Shown: in pieces, positions 19,935 through 32,439 of the stretch
Layout: the number at the start of each line of letters is the position of its first letter
How positions within the stretch are numbered: position 1 is the first letter of the stretch
NCBI GenBank assembly: GCA_012976225.1
Contig: JAAVVG010000026.1
Coordinates: forward strand, 67,056-131,055
Direction of reading: 5' to 3'
DNA length: 64,000 nt
DNA from: Golubevia sp. BC0850
Lineage: Eukaryota > Basidiomycota > Exobasidiomycetes > Golubeviales > Golubeviaceae
Program-made: the position numbers and the translations under genes
Notes under the pieces: model-generated
Databases searched by the model: none
What the model saw: only the letters and a program-made list of their open reading frames with translations
Told to the model about the DNA's origin: nothing

Positions 19935-22658
19935 ATGAAAGCTCAACTTTCTTCTCAGCATCACAGTCACTCCAATCCTCTTCAAGATCCAATCTCCAGC
20001 TCTCACCCTTCACAAGTCAATCACTCTTCTCACTCTTTCGATCTTGAGAGACCAGCCACTTTATCTAAAGAATTGTTCGATTCTTTCACTAGTGAAGCTC
20101 CTCTAGAGCATCAGAAGTACGGTCAGATTGGAGATGCCAGTCAAGAAGAAACCATCTCCAGCCCAGACACTGGCAGTGAAGAGCAACAGGCAGAAGAAGG
20201 TTACAGCAGCTCTACTCAGCTTGGGTCTAATGAGTCTTATAAAGATCGACCCTACGAATTTGAAAGACGTCAAGGTGAGTCCAAGTTCGAGTTGAGGTTC
20301 AAAAAGGTGGAGAGTGGGTGGCAGGCAGTAGGAGGGGTGCTCGGGACAAGCTTCACGAAGAGCTCGATTCTGGTATTTGAATCTTTGGAGACACATGCTG
20401 AACATTCGCCAAGAAAGTGGTGGAATAAGAAGCGGGACACTGCTTTGGACGGCGACCGAGCCATCTTCCACCCGCACCTGGAAGCACTGGAACCTCACCC
20501 CTTATTTTTTATTTATTTTTTCTTTTTCTTTTCTCCGACCCCCTCTCCTTCCAGCCATCATCAAAGCTTCCTCCCCAACTGCTGTCTCAGTCTTGAGTCC
20601 CTCTTTTAGGCATACATCTTTGGAGCACAGCACTATCGACCACAGCCAGACCATCAAGAACAGTGTCGACAACCAAGAGACTATCAAAGCGTCTTCTACT
20701 CACAGGTCCTCTCGTTCTCTCCTCTCTAATCCAATCTTAAGGAGTACTGAATTACTGGAAGCTGGAGGAATCTCATCGCCATCGTCACTCGGAGCCGGTC
20801 ACTTCGAATTTTCTCCCTACCCTGGCTCGTCCTTTCCATCTCAAGTCCCGGTCATTGCGTCAGGTTCTCCCATCTCAAATCCCTTGAGATACCACTTGAC
20901 TGATATTCCCAGTGATCTTCCAGCGGTAGGGAGAGAGCAAACCCACCTAGCAAAGGACATGGAGAGTGGAATTAGAGCGGCATCGACACCGTCTTCTTCG
21001 AGGCTCGAGTCAGGAGAGGTTATGAACCTCAATCAACCAGTTCAAGCCAGAGCTTATCAAGACGGAAGAGAGATAGAGAGAGAGATCCAGTACTACTCTC
21101 AACAGATCAAGAGTCTTCAGCTCTCTCAAGGAAAGCTTCGCGCCAATCGGCAGGAGATGGACTCGACTTCTTTCACTACCCAACCCCTCAGCGCTCCAAG
21201 CTCTGGGCTGTCAAGCATGTCTCACTCCTTCTCCGCTAAGTCCTTCGATCTAGAAGAACGGGAACAAGCTCTTTGGAATGTCATCAGAAGTCTGGAGGAC
21301 GGCTTCGACCCAGCAGTCAGTCCAAGAAGTGGACCGAGCCCTAACAACAAGAACATCAGACGCTACAAGACTGAGCTCTGTGAGAACTATCGGAGAGAAG
21401 GAAGATGTCGATACTTTGATCGTTGTCAGTTCGCACACGGTCTTGACGATCTTAGACCACGGAGACGCCACCCTAAACATCAAACCGAGATCTGCCGTAC
21501 TTTCCAAAGGACTGGAGGGAACTGTCCTTACCATCTGAGATGCTGGTGAGTACACACACTCTCTCTAAAGTCCCTCTGTCAACGAAAGTCGTACTTACTG
21601 ACCTCGCCTTTGACTTCCCCCGCTGCCTCGAATCTTCCAGTTTCGTTCACCCTCCACTGGCTTCTAGTCCTTCAACTTCCACTGAAAATCATTTCTATGG
21701 CTTCGAAGATCATTGGAGTTCACCAAGCGCTTCTTACGCTAGCAGCTCCTACTCCTCTGGTGGTTCGTCTCCAATCATGGAAAGATATCTCGAGTCTACT
21801 TCTGGATTTCGTCAAGTCGCTTTCCCTCCAGTCTCACGTCAAGAGAGCTACCGTAGCCATGGAACCCCTTCGAGCTACTCTCCTCAGACGCCGATCTCTC
21901 CAATTAATTTGAACTCTTTTCAAAAATCTGAGAGTAGTCAACTTTGGCCAACTTCTCCAGGACCTATCGATAGAATTTCTTCTGGGTTAGGTCTTCAACT
22001 ATCACCAAGTCAATCTCTGGATGGATTCGAGGGAATGGAGGTCTCTAGAAGTCCCACTTTCTCCCGTCCTTCTCTGAGAGATATCTTCAACAGTCCAAGT
22101 CTAGTAAATGGAAGAGCTGCTGAGTTCAAAGCTGATGGAGAGGGTCTTCAAGATTCGAAATCTAGTCAGTCCTTCAGAAGTGCGTTCTCATCCCAGGAGG
22201 AACTTCGTAGAGATCACTTCCAGAAATCAGCATCGATGGGACGAGCCTCTTCTACCTACCTCACCGACAGGGTTTCTTCCTCGAACTCGTTCCATCTCCC
22301 TTTCTCTGGATTCTCTCAGATTAGCTTGGAGCAGGAAAGGCAAGATCAAGTCAGTTGCTTACAGCTCTCAACTTCTCGAATTCAAACCTCTCCAACTCTT
22401 GAAGAAGCTAGCCACCTGCATCGCCAACGAAGCTTTACTTTACCTTACTCAGTTCCTGAATATCAACCAAGTAGTGTTATTCCTTCAAACGGTATATGGA
22501 ACGACTCAGGAAACTCATCATCCCCGACGCTCAATTCTTCAATCTATCAAGGAGCTGGTGGATCTGAAGATGCCGCTGGTCGTCATTCGTCGAGATCACA
22601 ACAGCCAGAGAGTTCAAACCACACTTTCAACTCTCAACAAGTCTTTTCCGTTCCATAA
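19935..22658 (+). CDS. Tandem CCCH zinc-finger RNA-binding protein (TTP/ZFP36-like)
   Basis: Three exons (19935..20274, 20555..21545, 21641..22658) join in phase to 782 residues. Two CCCH fingers lie near residues 424-480. The first is RRYKTELCENYRREGRCRYF then DRCQFAH, with C-x8-C-x5-C-x3-H spacing. The second is HQTEICRTFQRTGGNCPYHL then RCCFVH. The YKTELC lead-ins are diagnostic of the TTP/TIS11 family, which binds AU-rich elements in 3' UTRs and promotes deadenylation and decay. The second finger has nine residues between its first two Cys, one more than usual, and an intron falls inside its RC|CFVH segment. The rest is Ser-rich and disordered. After the TAA at 22658 the frame stays open to 22913, and a branch-point-like TACTAAT with a CAG acceptor near 22705 suggests an alternative 3' exon. 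Confidence 0.88.
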
Positions 22659-23614
22659 GATGGTACTAATAACGACACACCAACAGAGCCAACTTTCAAT
22701 TGGGAGCACATTTTCTTGGAAACGATTAACAGTCTGTCCTCACATTTAAGCCCCAAGTCTCAGCCTAATTTTCAATGCAACTGGACCCCATCAAATAGAT
22801 CAAGAAAGCTTGGCTCTTCTACAAACCATCGTCTCAAGCCCCAAGTTGGCATTCTTAACCCTGAAAATACGTCAAGTTCTCTTTATCTCGATCTCTCTTC
22901 TCTTCTCTCTTAGACTCTCAAACTCTCTTGCCTGCCAATACATCCTTCATGTCCCAGAACGCCTCAAATTCAACCTCATGGATCAAAATTAAAGTTGAAA
23001 TCGTTCTCAAACATTGCATCTGCATCTTCTCTGCTCTTAACCCTCTCGCTCTCATTTTAATGTTCGGTCATCTGGCTCCCTATTTTCTCGTTCAACGCAA
23101 ACTCTCAAACAGTCTCTCGTCAGTTCTCCTTCCGCTTCAATCTCTTGTAATTTACGATGCTTGCTCAATCTAAGTCTGTTCTCTGTGCTCTGTTTTGCAA
23201 CAGATCTCTCTTGAAGCTTGCTCCTTTCAACTCAAGGACTATGCTCTGTGAACAAACTCTTCTTTTGCAGCTCTGGAGATGTAAAGTTGATCCATGTTCT
23301 AATATCCAGAGACTTGTTCTCATCTTACGATTCTCACGGTTCTCATCCCTCCCTTCTCGCACGCTCTCTCTCTCTCTCTTTCACGTGCACCTGCCGACGT
23401 GCCGACTTACCAAAAGACCTTGCAATGGGTTGTGCATAGAAGATTCGATTCCTGAAAGAACCTTAGAAAGAAGCAGAGTCGGAGAAATCGGAGTAGGAGC
23501 CAAGTCCAGGAACGATTGTACAGCCACAATGCGCTGAGTGTTGTTTTAAAGAGAGGTCTCCACTCTACTTGAGGTTTCCTCTCCCAATCCATCCATCCAC
23601 AACAAACCAAATTG
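22659..23614. other. Intergenic, possible extra 3' exon then upstream region of VWA gene
   Basis: About 955 bases. The first ~255 continue the CCCH gene frame (text EPTFNWEHIFLETINSLSSH) and may be spliced in. The remainder is CT-rich with no supported gene. Confidence 0.45.
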
Positions 23615-25342
23615 ATGCCATCGATGCCATCATTCAGAAGAAGCAACAACAATAGCAATAGCAGTAGCAGTACTCGCTCAGCAGCAGTCAATGCAGACAA
23701 CGCAGGATTACCAGGATCTCTACCACCTCCTCCTCCTTACATTCCAGTAGATCGTACCTCTTCTTCTCGACCTTCAGCAGCTCAGCAAGCTCAAGCTCAT
23801 GATTCACAACCAACTTATGCTCCACCACCAGGTCCTCCTCCAGGATCAGGACAACAAGCTTCTTATCCACCAGCCAATTATAACTCAAGTCAACCACCTC
23901 AATCCAACAATCCTTTTGCTGATAACAATTCATCAAGCAATCTTTCTTCTTATCCAGCCATGCAACCAAACACCGTGTCCTCTCCTACTCCTATGAGCGG
24001 CAGTGCAAGTGGAACTTTCTCTACTTCTCCAACTTCTTCTACTCTCAATAGTGCTCCAGCTAGACAGGGAAGCGTATCGGCTCATGCTAGGAGAATGAGT
24101 GAAGAATTCAGTAATCTGAATGTTAGTGGTGGAAGTGTTAGGAGAGCTGGGAGTGTAAAGGAAGATCCTTTGGAGTTCCTCAAATCCTTCGATACTGTGA
24201 GTAGAAATGAGAAGAGAGCCAAGACCTATGCTTCTCCAGGAGAGGAGGGAGTGGAGTCGAAGAATGTTTGATCTGAGGATTCGAACAGTGGCTTTTCAAG
24301 TTTGTTTGAATCCCATAGGATTTCGACTTCTGGAAGCGGAACTTCCACTCATTCTTATCTCCCCATCTCCCTCCACTGAGGTTCAAGCTACCCTTTACTG
24401 ACAATCAATCCCTTTCTTCTTGCTCAATCAGATTTTTATCGTAGACGATTCATCGAGCATGCATGTCAATGAGCAGCCAGATGGAAGCATGGGGAAAAGC
24501 AGGTGGGAAGACGCAAGAGATGCTCTATGTGGAATCGTTGAGTTGGCTTCGAAATACGACGTTAGTATCCCAAAAGTCCTCTTTTGTGTAAGCCCTCGAA
24601 TTTTCCCTCCTCTGATTTTCCCCTTTATTCACCACTTCATTCTGCAGGACGACGGCTGCGACATCCATTTCTTGAACGACGAACGTTCTCTAGAAAATTG
24701 TCGAGAACCTCAAAAGGTCCGACAACTCTTTGATCAGATCGATCCAAACGGAATCACAGAAACAGGAACCAAAATCGAAATGCTTCTTCTGGGTTATCTG
24801 GATGACATTGAGAGGTATAAGGAATTGAAAGCGAAGGGTGATACTAAAGGAATGAAGGAACCTAAGAAGAGAAATTATATTGGTGAGTCTCAAGTTTGGA
24901 TGAAGGAAAAAGCTGAAAGACGTTCAGCTGACCGAACGATGTTCTCTTTTTTGTCAAACAGTACTTACAGACGGAGCTGCATCAGATGATCCAGAAAGTG
25001 TCATTGTTTCAATCGCAAGAAGGTTAGACGCAGGAAAATTCCCTTTATCTCAAGTCGGAATTTCTTTCATTCAAGTTGGAGATGACAGAGAAGCTAAAGA
25101 AGCTCTGGAGGAGTTGGATGATGCGTTAGCTAAGGAACATGGGATCAGAGAGTGAGTAAGGAAGAGGATCGAGTTGTCTTTGGACCTGCGAAGATCGGGT
25201 AAGAAGCTGACTTTTATTTTCTCCCCGAAATAGTATGGTAGATACAACCACTTACCAGGGCATGGTTCTCTCGAGTGATATGGTGGTCAAAGCTCTCATC
25301 GGAGGCGTGAATAGGAGATTAGATCGTAAGAAGAACATTTGA
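23615..25342 (+). CDS. VWA-domain protein with Pro/Ser/Asn-rich N terminus
   Basis: Five exons (23615..24196, 24432..24560, 24648..24882, 24962..25151, 25234..25342) join in phase to 414 residues. The first ~190 residues are low complexity with PPPPPYIP and PPPGPPPGSG runs. A von Willebrand factor A domain follows: FIVDDSSSMHVNE (DxSxS of the metal-ion-dependent adhesion site), ITETGTKIE (the MIDAS Thr position), VLTDGAASDDPESVIVSIAR and GISFIQVGDDREAKEALEEL. It ends with a short tail NRRLDRKKNI. Cytosolic VWA proteins of this type are common in fungi and mostly uncharacterised; they usually mediate protein contacts. There is no signal peptide. The PPxY-like motif PPPYIP could attract WW-domain ligases (inference). 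Confidence 0.87.
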
Positions 25343-26052
25343 AAGTCTCCGGAAGAAGGTTTCAGTCAAGCAGACGAGGGGAAAGTCAAGGCGTCTTTGG
25401 ATTTTGGTTTTCCTCTCTTTGTGCTTCTACCACAACGAAAAATTCGACGTATACTTGAAAGTCTTCAATCCTTCCACCTTCATTCTGCTACTCAAGTTCA
25501 TCTCAACCTCGCCAATTCGTTCGGGCTCAAGCTACTCAACTTTTGCCAAATCTCTTGCTTTGATTCCGAAGTTTCTTTTCGCAAATGTTTCAAACTCTCT
25601 TCTCTCGTACTTTGTCGGAATTAAAGCTCCTCAAATCCTCCAAGTCGTTCTTCTCCTCTCGTCTCTTCTCCAATCGCCTCTTGCACTCGTTATCGCTATT
25701 GAGTTTCGAAACCTTTGCTCTGTATTTTTTTCGACCTTCCGAAACGAAATTGAAATGTGAATACCTCTGAGATGGCAAATCCAAAAGATTCGGGTTCTGA
25801 CGGAGAAGTTGAGTTTTCGTGGGGTCTATGCCAACAACAAGCAGGTTGAAACACTGAGATGACTTTAATATAAATGCTGCAACACAACCAAAGCACCCGA
25901 TTGGAGAACGTGTGTAGTCGGAGGAAACTTCGTCATATTCAAAACTGATTCAAAATTACAGGTTGAGAACTTCGAGGTGATTCTTGACCCTTCTTTTCTA
26001 TCCTTTCCCCTTCACTTTCCCAGGCTCAACCCTTCTAGATACCAAACAAAGT
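25343..26052. other. Intergenic between convergent genes, nothing recognised
   Basis: About 710 bases between the 3' ends of the VWA gene and the complex I subunit gene. Frames here show no family resemblance. Confidence 0.55.
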
Positions 26053-27140
26053 CTAAGCATAGTTCTCAGCAGGGTAATCTGCGGCAAGGAGGAGAGACCA
26101 AAAAAGAGAACAGATGGGGTCAGTTGCGAGACTAATGATAGCAATACCTAAGTTTGATCGTCCACCCAATTCTATCTGAGTAGAAGTCAAATCAATAGAG
26201 CTTTCAAATCGAAACCCAACTCACAAGCATGTGGATCATGAGGGACAGCTCCTTTCTGTAGCTTCAAGACATGTTGAGGTCTAACGAAAGGAGGAGTTGG
26301 AGGTAGATTCTTGGCTGAGTAGACTGGTTTTGAGGCTGGGTGAGTCTGCGCTAGAACTTGAGTGAAGGCCATTGGAGATGCCAGATCCTTTGGTACTGTG
26401 AGCGAGGTGGAGTTCTCCGAACCAGGTGGGTAGAGGCTGGGGCAGAAGAAGGGAGGGTAGAGGCAACTGTAAAGTCAGTTCCTATTCTAACATCGACTTA
26501 AAAGTCTTTGAGAGGCAAGGTAGAGAGAGAGTCACCGAGGACGGGGAGTGAGATAGGAGGACAACTGCTTGGACTGAACCCCGTCTACCAACTCTCCCCA
26601 AGTCTCGCTCGATTTCCTTGGCTTGTAGGATAGGCTAGTTCTACGACACATTTCTGATCATTTCTCAACACTTGAAAATGGAAGAGCACCAGCTGGTCTA
26701 AGTGAGGCTCATCCAAAGCCTGCCTTCTGATTCCTTCCTCCTCTACAACGTCTCGCTTCGCTGCTGTTTCCACTCTCTGTCTGTACTCACGATTTAGTTC
26801 CATCTTCGTTTGAGCTGGCCAATAACAATTTAGTCAAATCCTCTTGAGTGATGACCTCCAACTTTGGGTACTTTCTTCTGAAGTCTCTGTTGTAATATAG
26901 ATTTCCAGCTGGGTCAGAAGCTTTGGATGGAGCTACGTTCTGTTTCTCTGGTCTTGATCCTGGAGTTGGATTACGATTCTCAGTTGGTAGAGGTAGACCA
27001 CTTGAAATCTCTGGGTTGACTGCTAGCAGACTTCGAAACTTGCGCCAAAAGGGAGTTCTTCCTTCTACGTAATGGTAACGATGAGGTGATTCATATTTGC
27101 TGGCCTCGTTCAAGACACTTCGAGTTAACCTGAATGCCAT
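26053..27140 (-). CDS. Mitochondrial complex I accessory subunit, fungal 21-kDa type
   Basis: Three exons (26791..27140, 26225..26466, 26053..26078) join in phase to 205 residues. The text TPFWRKFRSLLAVNPEISSG, then RNPTPGSRPE, NLYYNRDFRRKYPKLEVITQ and finally KNLPPTPPF...HDPHAYYPAENYA resembles the fungal 21.3-kDa class of NADH:ubiquinone oxidoreductase accessory subunits: W-x3-R..AV.PE.S.G, RNP.PG, Y.RD.RR.YP.L.V, LPP.PP and a YP terminal segment. These are nuclear-encoded proteins at the membrane/peripheral arm of complex I with no catalytic role. The last exon is only 26 nt. The first intron is 324 nt, relatively long. The exact subunit name is uncertain. Confidence 0.65.
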
Positions 27141-27383
27141 GTTGATGTCAAAAAGAGGATGTTAAAGGGGATACTCAATGGAAGAGGATGGCTGGAGAAG
27201 GAGGGAAGGTGGAAAGCCGATTGACTCGATTGGTTGAGGCTCTCGAGAAGACAGCGCACGATATCTCATCCCTGATTCTCACAGTACGAAGAAGATCAGG
27301 GAATCAATCTGAATTTGGAAAAGAAAACAACCAAAACATTCAATTTAAGATCTTACATGAAGCCTTGCCGCCTACCGTCCACT

Positions 27384-28913
27384 CTAACTCTCCCCCATAA
27401 ACATCTTTTTGCACCATTCCACTCTCTCCTTCGCGGACTTGTAGAATGTAACATGCAGGAAATTCATTCCTTCAATCGCACTCTCTTTGGCTCTTGGGTA
27501 CTGGATAGCCTGGAATTCTTCCTGAGCCTTCAATAGCGCTTGAGATTTCTCAGAATCGTTGGAAGTAGAAGACAAAGTCGAGTTGGCTTTCACAAGACAC
27601 AGAGCTAAATCTGCAGAATCTCTCATTGCGTTGTTAGCTCCCTGATTCAAAGATTGGAGGGTCGGTGGGGGCGTCAGAAGAAAAGGCTTGCAAGCAGAGC
27701 TTTGTTCAACAGTTGCCAATCGGAGATTTCATCGACTCACTTCTGACGTCAACGCCATGTTAGCATCGCCGACTAGTTCTGCTCCCAGTTTGATCTCTCT
27801 CTTAAAGTCTGGATCTCCAGAGTGACGTTTCCACAGCGTAGGTTTCTCGCCCTCGTCAGCCTTTTCAATTAGTTGCAGTAGCTTTGGATCCCACCCTTTG
27901 AAATCATTCAAGAGTTTTTCCTTCACTTCTCTTACATCCGAAGGGATTGTGGTGTTTTCAGGTGATAACTGTGCAGCATAAACTCTTAGAACTTGATTGC
28001 TATTCCTTTGAAAGATCAACTCCTTTCCGTCGTCTGAAGCCATTCCTAAACCTTGACCTACGATGTTCTCTATCCCTGGGAACCTTTCTGTCTCATTCTC
28101 TGAAGTAGGGAGAACTGTGAGACCCACTATAGTCACTCCGGAATAAGCTGGATCTTTCGAAAGTGACAGTGACCTTCTGAGTTTGGAATGCGTTCCGTCC
28201 TGTAGAGTCGAAAAAAGGGAGGTGACTTCAGCAACGGACACTCCCTTTGTCTGAGAATCGATCTCCACTACTCACAGCTCCAACGACTAAATCTACTTCA
28301 ATCTTCTCTCCATTGTCAAACTCCAACTGATAACCAGCCTTGCCGTCTCCTCCTAGCTCCTTCTCGCTAGCTTTCAAGAGTTTATGACCCCACTTGATGG
28401 TCGAAGGATCTAGAGAATCTAGCAACATGTTTCTAAGATCACTTCTGTCAATCTCTGGTGATGAATTTTCTGTGATTTCAATTCCCTTGGACTCTTCAGC
28501 GAAGAGAACGTTTGCTTTGGAGTCCAGAAAGCGCAGATCTTCACCATCAGGTCTGCAGAGCTGAGCAAATTCTTTCTCTAGCTTGGCTTGTTTAATTGCA
28601 AATCTACCTGTGTCACTGTGTTAGAAAGGAGATAGAAGGCGTTAGAGCGGGTGGGAGTGGTCTAATGTTCAACTCACACTTACGGTTTCATGTCCAAAGA
28701 ACCGCCCTGCCATCTCGCACTCTCTCCAGCTTCTCTTTCAAAGACGGTGGATGAGATTCCATTGACAGCTAGGATGCGTGCTAGAGTAAGACCAGAAGGA
28801 CCTGCACCCACGATCCCCACTCGCCACGAGTTGAACCTGGACGAAATAGAGAACTTGCACTTCGCCGACTTCAAGCTTGAGGATAAGACTCTTTGAGAGG
28901 CGAAAGCAAACAT
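27384..28913 (-). CDS. FAD-dependent monooxygenase (TetX/PHBH-like)
   Basis: Four exons (28684..28913, 28276..28615, 27741..28199, 27384..27641) join in phase to 428 residues. Motifs in order: Rossmann GIVGAGPSGLTLARIL (GxGxxG); WQGGSLDMKPDTGRFAIKQA; LVVGADGTHSKLR (the DG motif); and LVGDANMALTSEGANNAMRD (the GD motif that binds the FAD ribityl chain). This is the order in group A flavoprotein monooxygenases, and WQGG.LD..P.TG matches the TetX-like subgroup. The natural substrate is unknown; related fungal enzymes hydroxylate aromatics or polyketides. A short N-terminal extension rich in Ser/Arg (MFAFASQRVLSSSLKSAKC) could be a mitochondrial presequence (inference). The gene lies tandem with, and upstream of, the complex I subunit on the same strand. 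Confidence 0.88.
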
Positions 28914-29269
28914 TCCCTTTGGAAGTTGTTTCCAGAGGTGGAATGAGTAGGAGAAGGAGAAGGAGAAAGGAGATAGTGGAAAAATTGAACGTTCACAACG
29001 AGCAGAGGAAATCTCTCGAGCGGTTTCGAATTCTCTCTGTGCCGCCGTTGCTCTCTCGGAAGTCGGACGATCAGCAAACGCTGGATCAACAAACCTTCTA
29101 GAACAAGGAGCAGAAATCGGGGGTTCACAAAAGAAGGAAGAAGGAAGACGCGAAAGGTCATTGCACCGAATGTTGTTAGAGATAGAGGCTGTGGAAGTAA
29201 TTACATCCGACAGACGCGAATGAATTCTGGCAAAGAGAGGGAGAGACAAAAAAGACAATCAAATCATTC
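28914..29269. other. Intergenic, FAD monooxygenase promoter
   Basis: About 355 bases separate the monooxygenase start from the HEL2 stop. Only purine-rich tracts were seen. Confidence 0.55.
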
Positions 29270-32200
29270 TCAAGCTCCCCGCTGAACTCCTCCCATCGTC
29301 GCTAAAAGAACCCCTTTATTCTTCTTCTTCTTTCCACCCCCACCATTCTGAGTTCTACCTTCATCATTCAAAGAAGTATCCAACAAAGATCTATGAAGTT
29401 CATCCGGATTCGGTCCATGACTATTTGAATTCCTATCCAAAGGAGGGCTCAAGATTGTCGGATAATCTGAATTGTCTCCACTGTTTCCCCAACCAGCAGG
29501 AGTAGAACTTCCACTAGCATTCCCGCTTCCAGTCAAACTTCTAGAATTTCCATTCTTAGCATGAGGCCTAGCCATGACTTCTCTTTTGTAAGAAGCCAAC
29601 GCAGCAGCCTTAGCATTTGTAGGTAAACTTGGAAAACTAGCTTCAGTAGGTTTTGGTGGAGCTCTATTTGAAGATCCTCCAATTTTGGAAGAAGTTGAAA
29701 TTTGAACTGAGAAAGCTTTTGGAGGTTGAGTTTTTGGAGTTGAAGTTGAAGTTGAGGGATTACCCCAAGAAGCTGAAGAACCTGCACCTGCAGATCTTAA
29801 TTGTGAAACTGCAGCTTTTGAATGACCTGCTGAACCTGGAATTGAAGGACCTCCTAAAGCTGGGAAGTGATCTCTGGAATTCGTTGGTCTGGAAGTGTTG
29901 GAATATCCTCGAGTGGAACCTGAAGCAGCTCGTTCTACTGAAGCCCAAATGTCATCTCCTCTAGAAGTTGTGGATTTGACATTTCGGATTTGTCCTCCTG
30001 CTAGATTTGCGTATCTACGAGATGAATCAGCTTGCATTGGAACTAGAGATGGGAAGTGAGTTCTCTGATGGAAAGGAAGAAGCCGAACAACAGCGATGAA
30101 ATGACTTGTCAGTCTTGTGTGTTTTCGAGGAGACTGCTAGTTTGGTTTCTCAATCTAAAGGAACTCACCTCCGCTCTCAAAGCATTCCAAGCCTGAAGTA
30201 CATCCCTCTTCTTATCTTCAGCTTCCAGCAAATCTACCAATCCATTCACAGCCAATGAACATTTATCAACATCTCCAACTAAAGAATAAATCGTATGAAC
30301 CAAATCCTTTCCAGACATTTCTGAAGCTCTATAAACCCTAACTGCAGATCTAAAGGAGGATAACTTGGCATCTGAATTGAGGATGGATGACATTCTGGCT
30401 AGATACAGAGAGTGACGTCTGGAGAGAGAGTGAGAGAGTGAGAGGAAAGGGTGGTTAAAATCTCAGACTCAAGTCAGCTCCTACAGCCCTGAACAAAGCA
30501 AAGAAGAATTCGACTAAGTTGAACTCACTCTGAGACAGCAGCATCATTCTGATTGCTAATTTGAGGCTCATTAGAAGTTGAAGGTTCACTGGAAGTGGCT
30601 CCACTAAGATGACCACCGAATTGAGCTCTCCTTCCAGCTGCAGAATTCTTTGGACCAGCACCAGGAATTTGAGATCTGTCTCTATGAGCCAATCCACCAG
30701 GAGCCAAAACGTCACCATTAGAAACTTCGACTTGATTTCTAACAGCCGGTCTTCTAGCACCTCTAACACCAGCACCTGCTCCATCTCTAGAACTCTCTCC
30801 TCCACCAAAATTGAAATTCCCCTCAATTCTAAGAGCATCTTTCCTTTCTCTATTACTTAAACCTTCACCATGAACCTCAACCATATGACTTTTCAAATCC
30901 ACCAAACTTTCGAAAACTACAAATTTCTTTTCCAAACAATCCTTTTCTAAACAAAAATGATGAGCTGATTTGAAGTGCCTTTCTAACATTGGATAATCTT
31001 TGAAATATTTCCAACGTTCTTCTATTGAATCTGGATTTCTTGATTTACAGATATGACATTGTTCATGTCTATCTCTCATATGTGAAAAAAGTTCATCATC
31101 TGAATAATGATGTGTTTTGCAATATTCACAATAACCATGTTCTGCTTCCATATGAGTTGAAAGTGTTGAAGACGTGTAAAGAGTATGTTCATGGGAGAAG
31201 ATTTTCTTTTGAGAAACGCAAAGATCGCTGAGAGGTAGAAAAGGTTTGGGGGTGTCAATTCCTCTTCGCCAAAAATCCCATTAAAGTCAAGTTTTTCTTG
31301 ATATTTTGGCCTAGATTTGGAACACTGAAGGTATTGACTTTCAGAAACTCACCAAAGATTTCTTCCATGAACTCTCTTAGCATGCATCTTCAAATCTGAC
31401 CAACCTCCACAGGCTTCCTCACATTTCTTCTCTGGACAATTGAATCTCAACATGATTAGAGTTTCATCCATTGCTTCTCTAGTTTGAAAGGAAATGTTGA
31501 GTTTGGAATCGGAAAATGGGATGTCGTTGGGAGTGAAGGAGGAGAAAGTGGAATCTGGGGAAGGGGTGAAGATGAGCTGGGAAATTGGAGTCTAGAGAAA
31601 AGACGGATTAAGCAGATGAGAAACGGGAAGTAAGAAAGGAAAGGATGTGAGCAATGTCAGAAGTGGAACACTAGAAGTTGTAGAAGCTGAACGTTTGGGA
31701 CCTTGAGAAGGCATGGGACTCTTGTTTTCAGACTCTGGTTTCTCTTCCGACTTTCCCTTCTGGCATCATCTCAACTAGCTACAGGCGGATAAAGAAGAAG
31801 TTTCAACTTGCTCAACCTGCCTCTCATTCTCCAGCATGCTCCATTCCCTCGCAACTTGGAAAGTCAGCTCTGACTCACCTTACAAAAAGTACATTCCATC
31901 TTCTTATAAAGGGCTCTAAGCCTAACAGCACAAACATGACAGGTTCTATGGTCGCAAGGAGCGACGGAATAGAGCTTGACAGGTTCAGCGCAGATGAAGC
32001 ATAGATCAGCATCTGGATCTACTTCTTCTTCTTCTTCTTCCTGCACTTCCTCTTCCTCATCTGAGGCTTCCCCCTTTCCTTTTCCTTTCGATTGTTGGTT
32101 CTGGTTTGAAGGATGATGACCATTCGGTCTAGGTTTACCTCCTCTAGCCTTTCCTTTACCTCTCCCTCTTGCTGTGGCTCCACCACTACCATTACCATTA

Positions 32201-32439
32201 GCTGTTCCTCCACCTCTAGACTGCTTGGTCCTTGATGCAGGTTGAGATTGATCCGATCTAGATTGAATTGAATTTGATGGACCTGTTGGAGCTGAAGGAG
32301 GTGGTCCAGTTGTGGAAATAGTTGAAGTTGGAGCTGAATTGGTTAAGCTTGATCCAAAGTTGGCTCTACGAGATCCACTTGCTCTTGCTCCTGATCCACC
32401 TCTACCTCCTCGAACAGAGTTTGAATTCGGAATTGACAT
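29270..32439 (-). CDS. HEL2: HEL2/ZNF598-type RING E3 ubiquitin ligase for collided ribosomes
   Basis: Five exons (31879..32439, 31353..31591, 30529..31227, 30169..30394, 29270..30064) join in phase to 839 residues. A Gly/Arg/Ser-rich and then acidic N terminus leads to the RING finger near residues 147-186 (DLCFICAEPVKLYSVAPCDH, RTCHVC, ECTFCK). Then come ISFQTREAMDETLIMLRFNC and the zinc-finger row (HGRNLCDLCVSQKKIFSHEH, HGYCEYCKTHHYSDDELFSH, EQCHIC, HHFCLEKDC, SHMVEVHGE). This arrangement is diagnostic of Hel2/ZNF598, which ubiquitinates small-subunit proteins uS10/uS3 of stalled, collided ribosomes and triggers ribosome-associated quality control. A structured helical segment (SDAKLSSFRSAVRVYRASEM) sits near the C terminus before a disordered tail. 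The start is 237 bp from the divergent eIF4A start. Confidence 0.95.

Noticed and set aside
28251-28276. A 25-nt intron in the FAD monooxygenase gene
   Set aside because: The acceptor further downstream at 28200-28201 restores the conserved VGADGTHSKLR motif and gives a normal 76-nt intron.
29653-29964. Leu/Lys-rich plus-strand frame
   Set aside because: Antisense of the Ser/Asn-rich HEL2 tail; no family resemblance.
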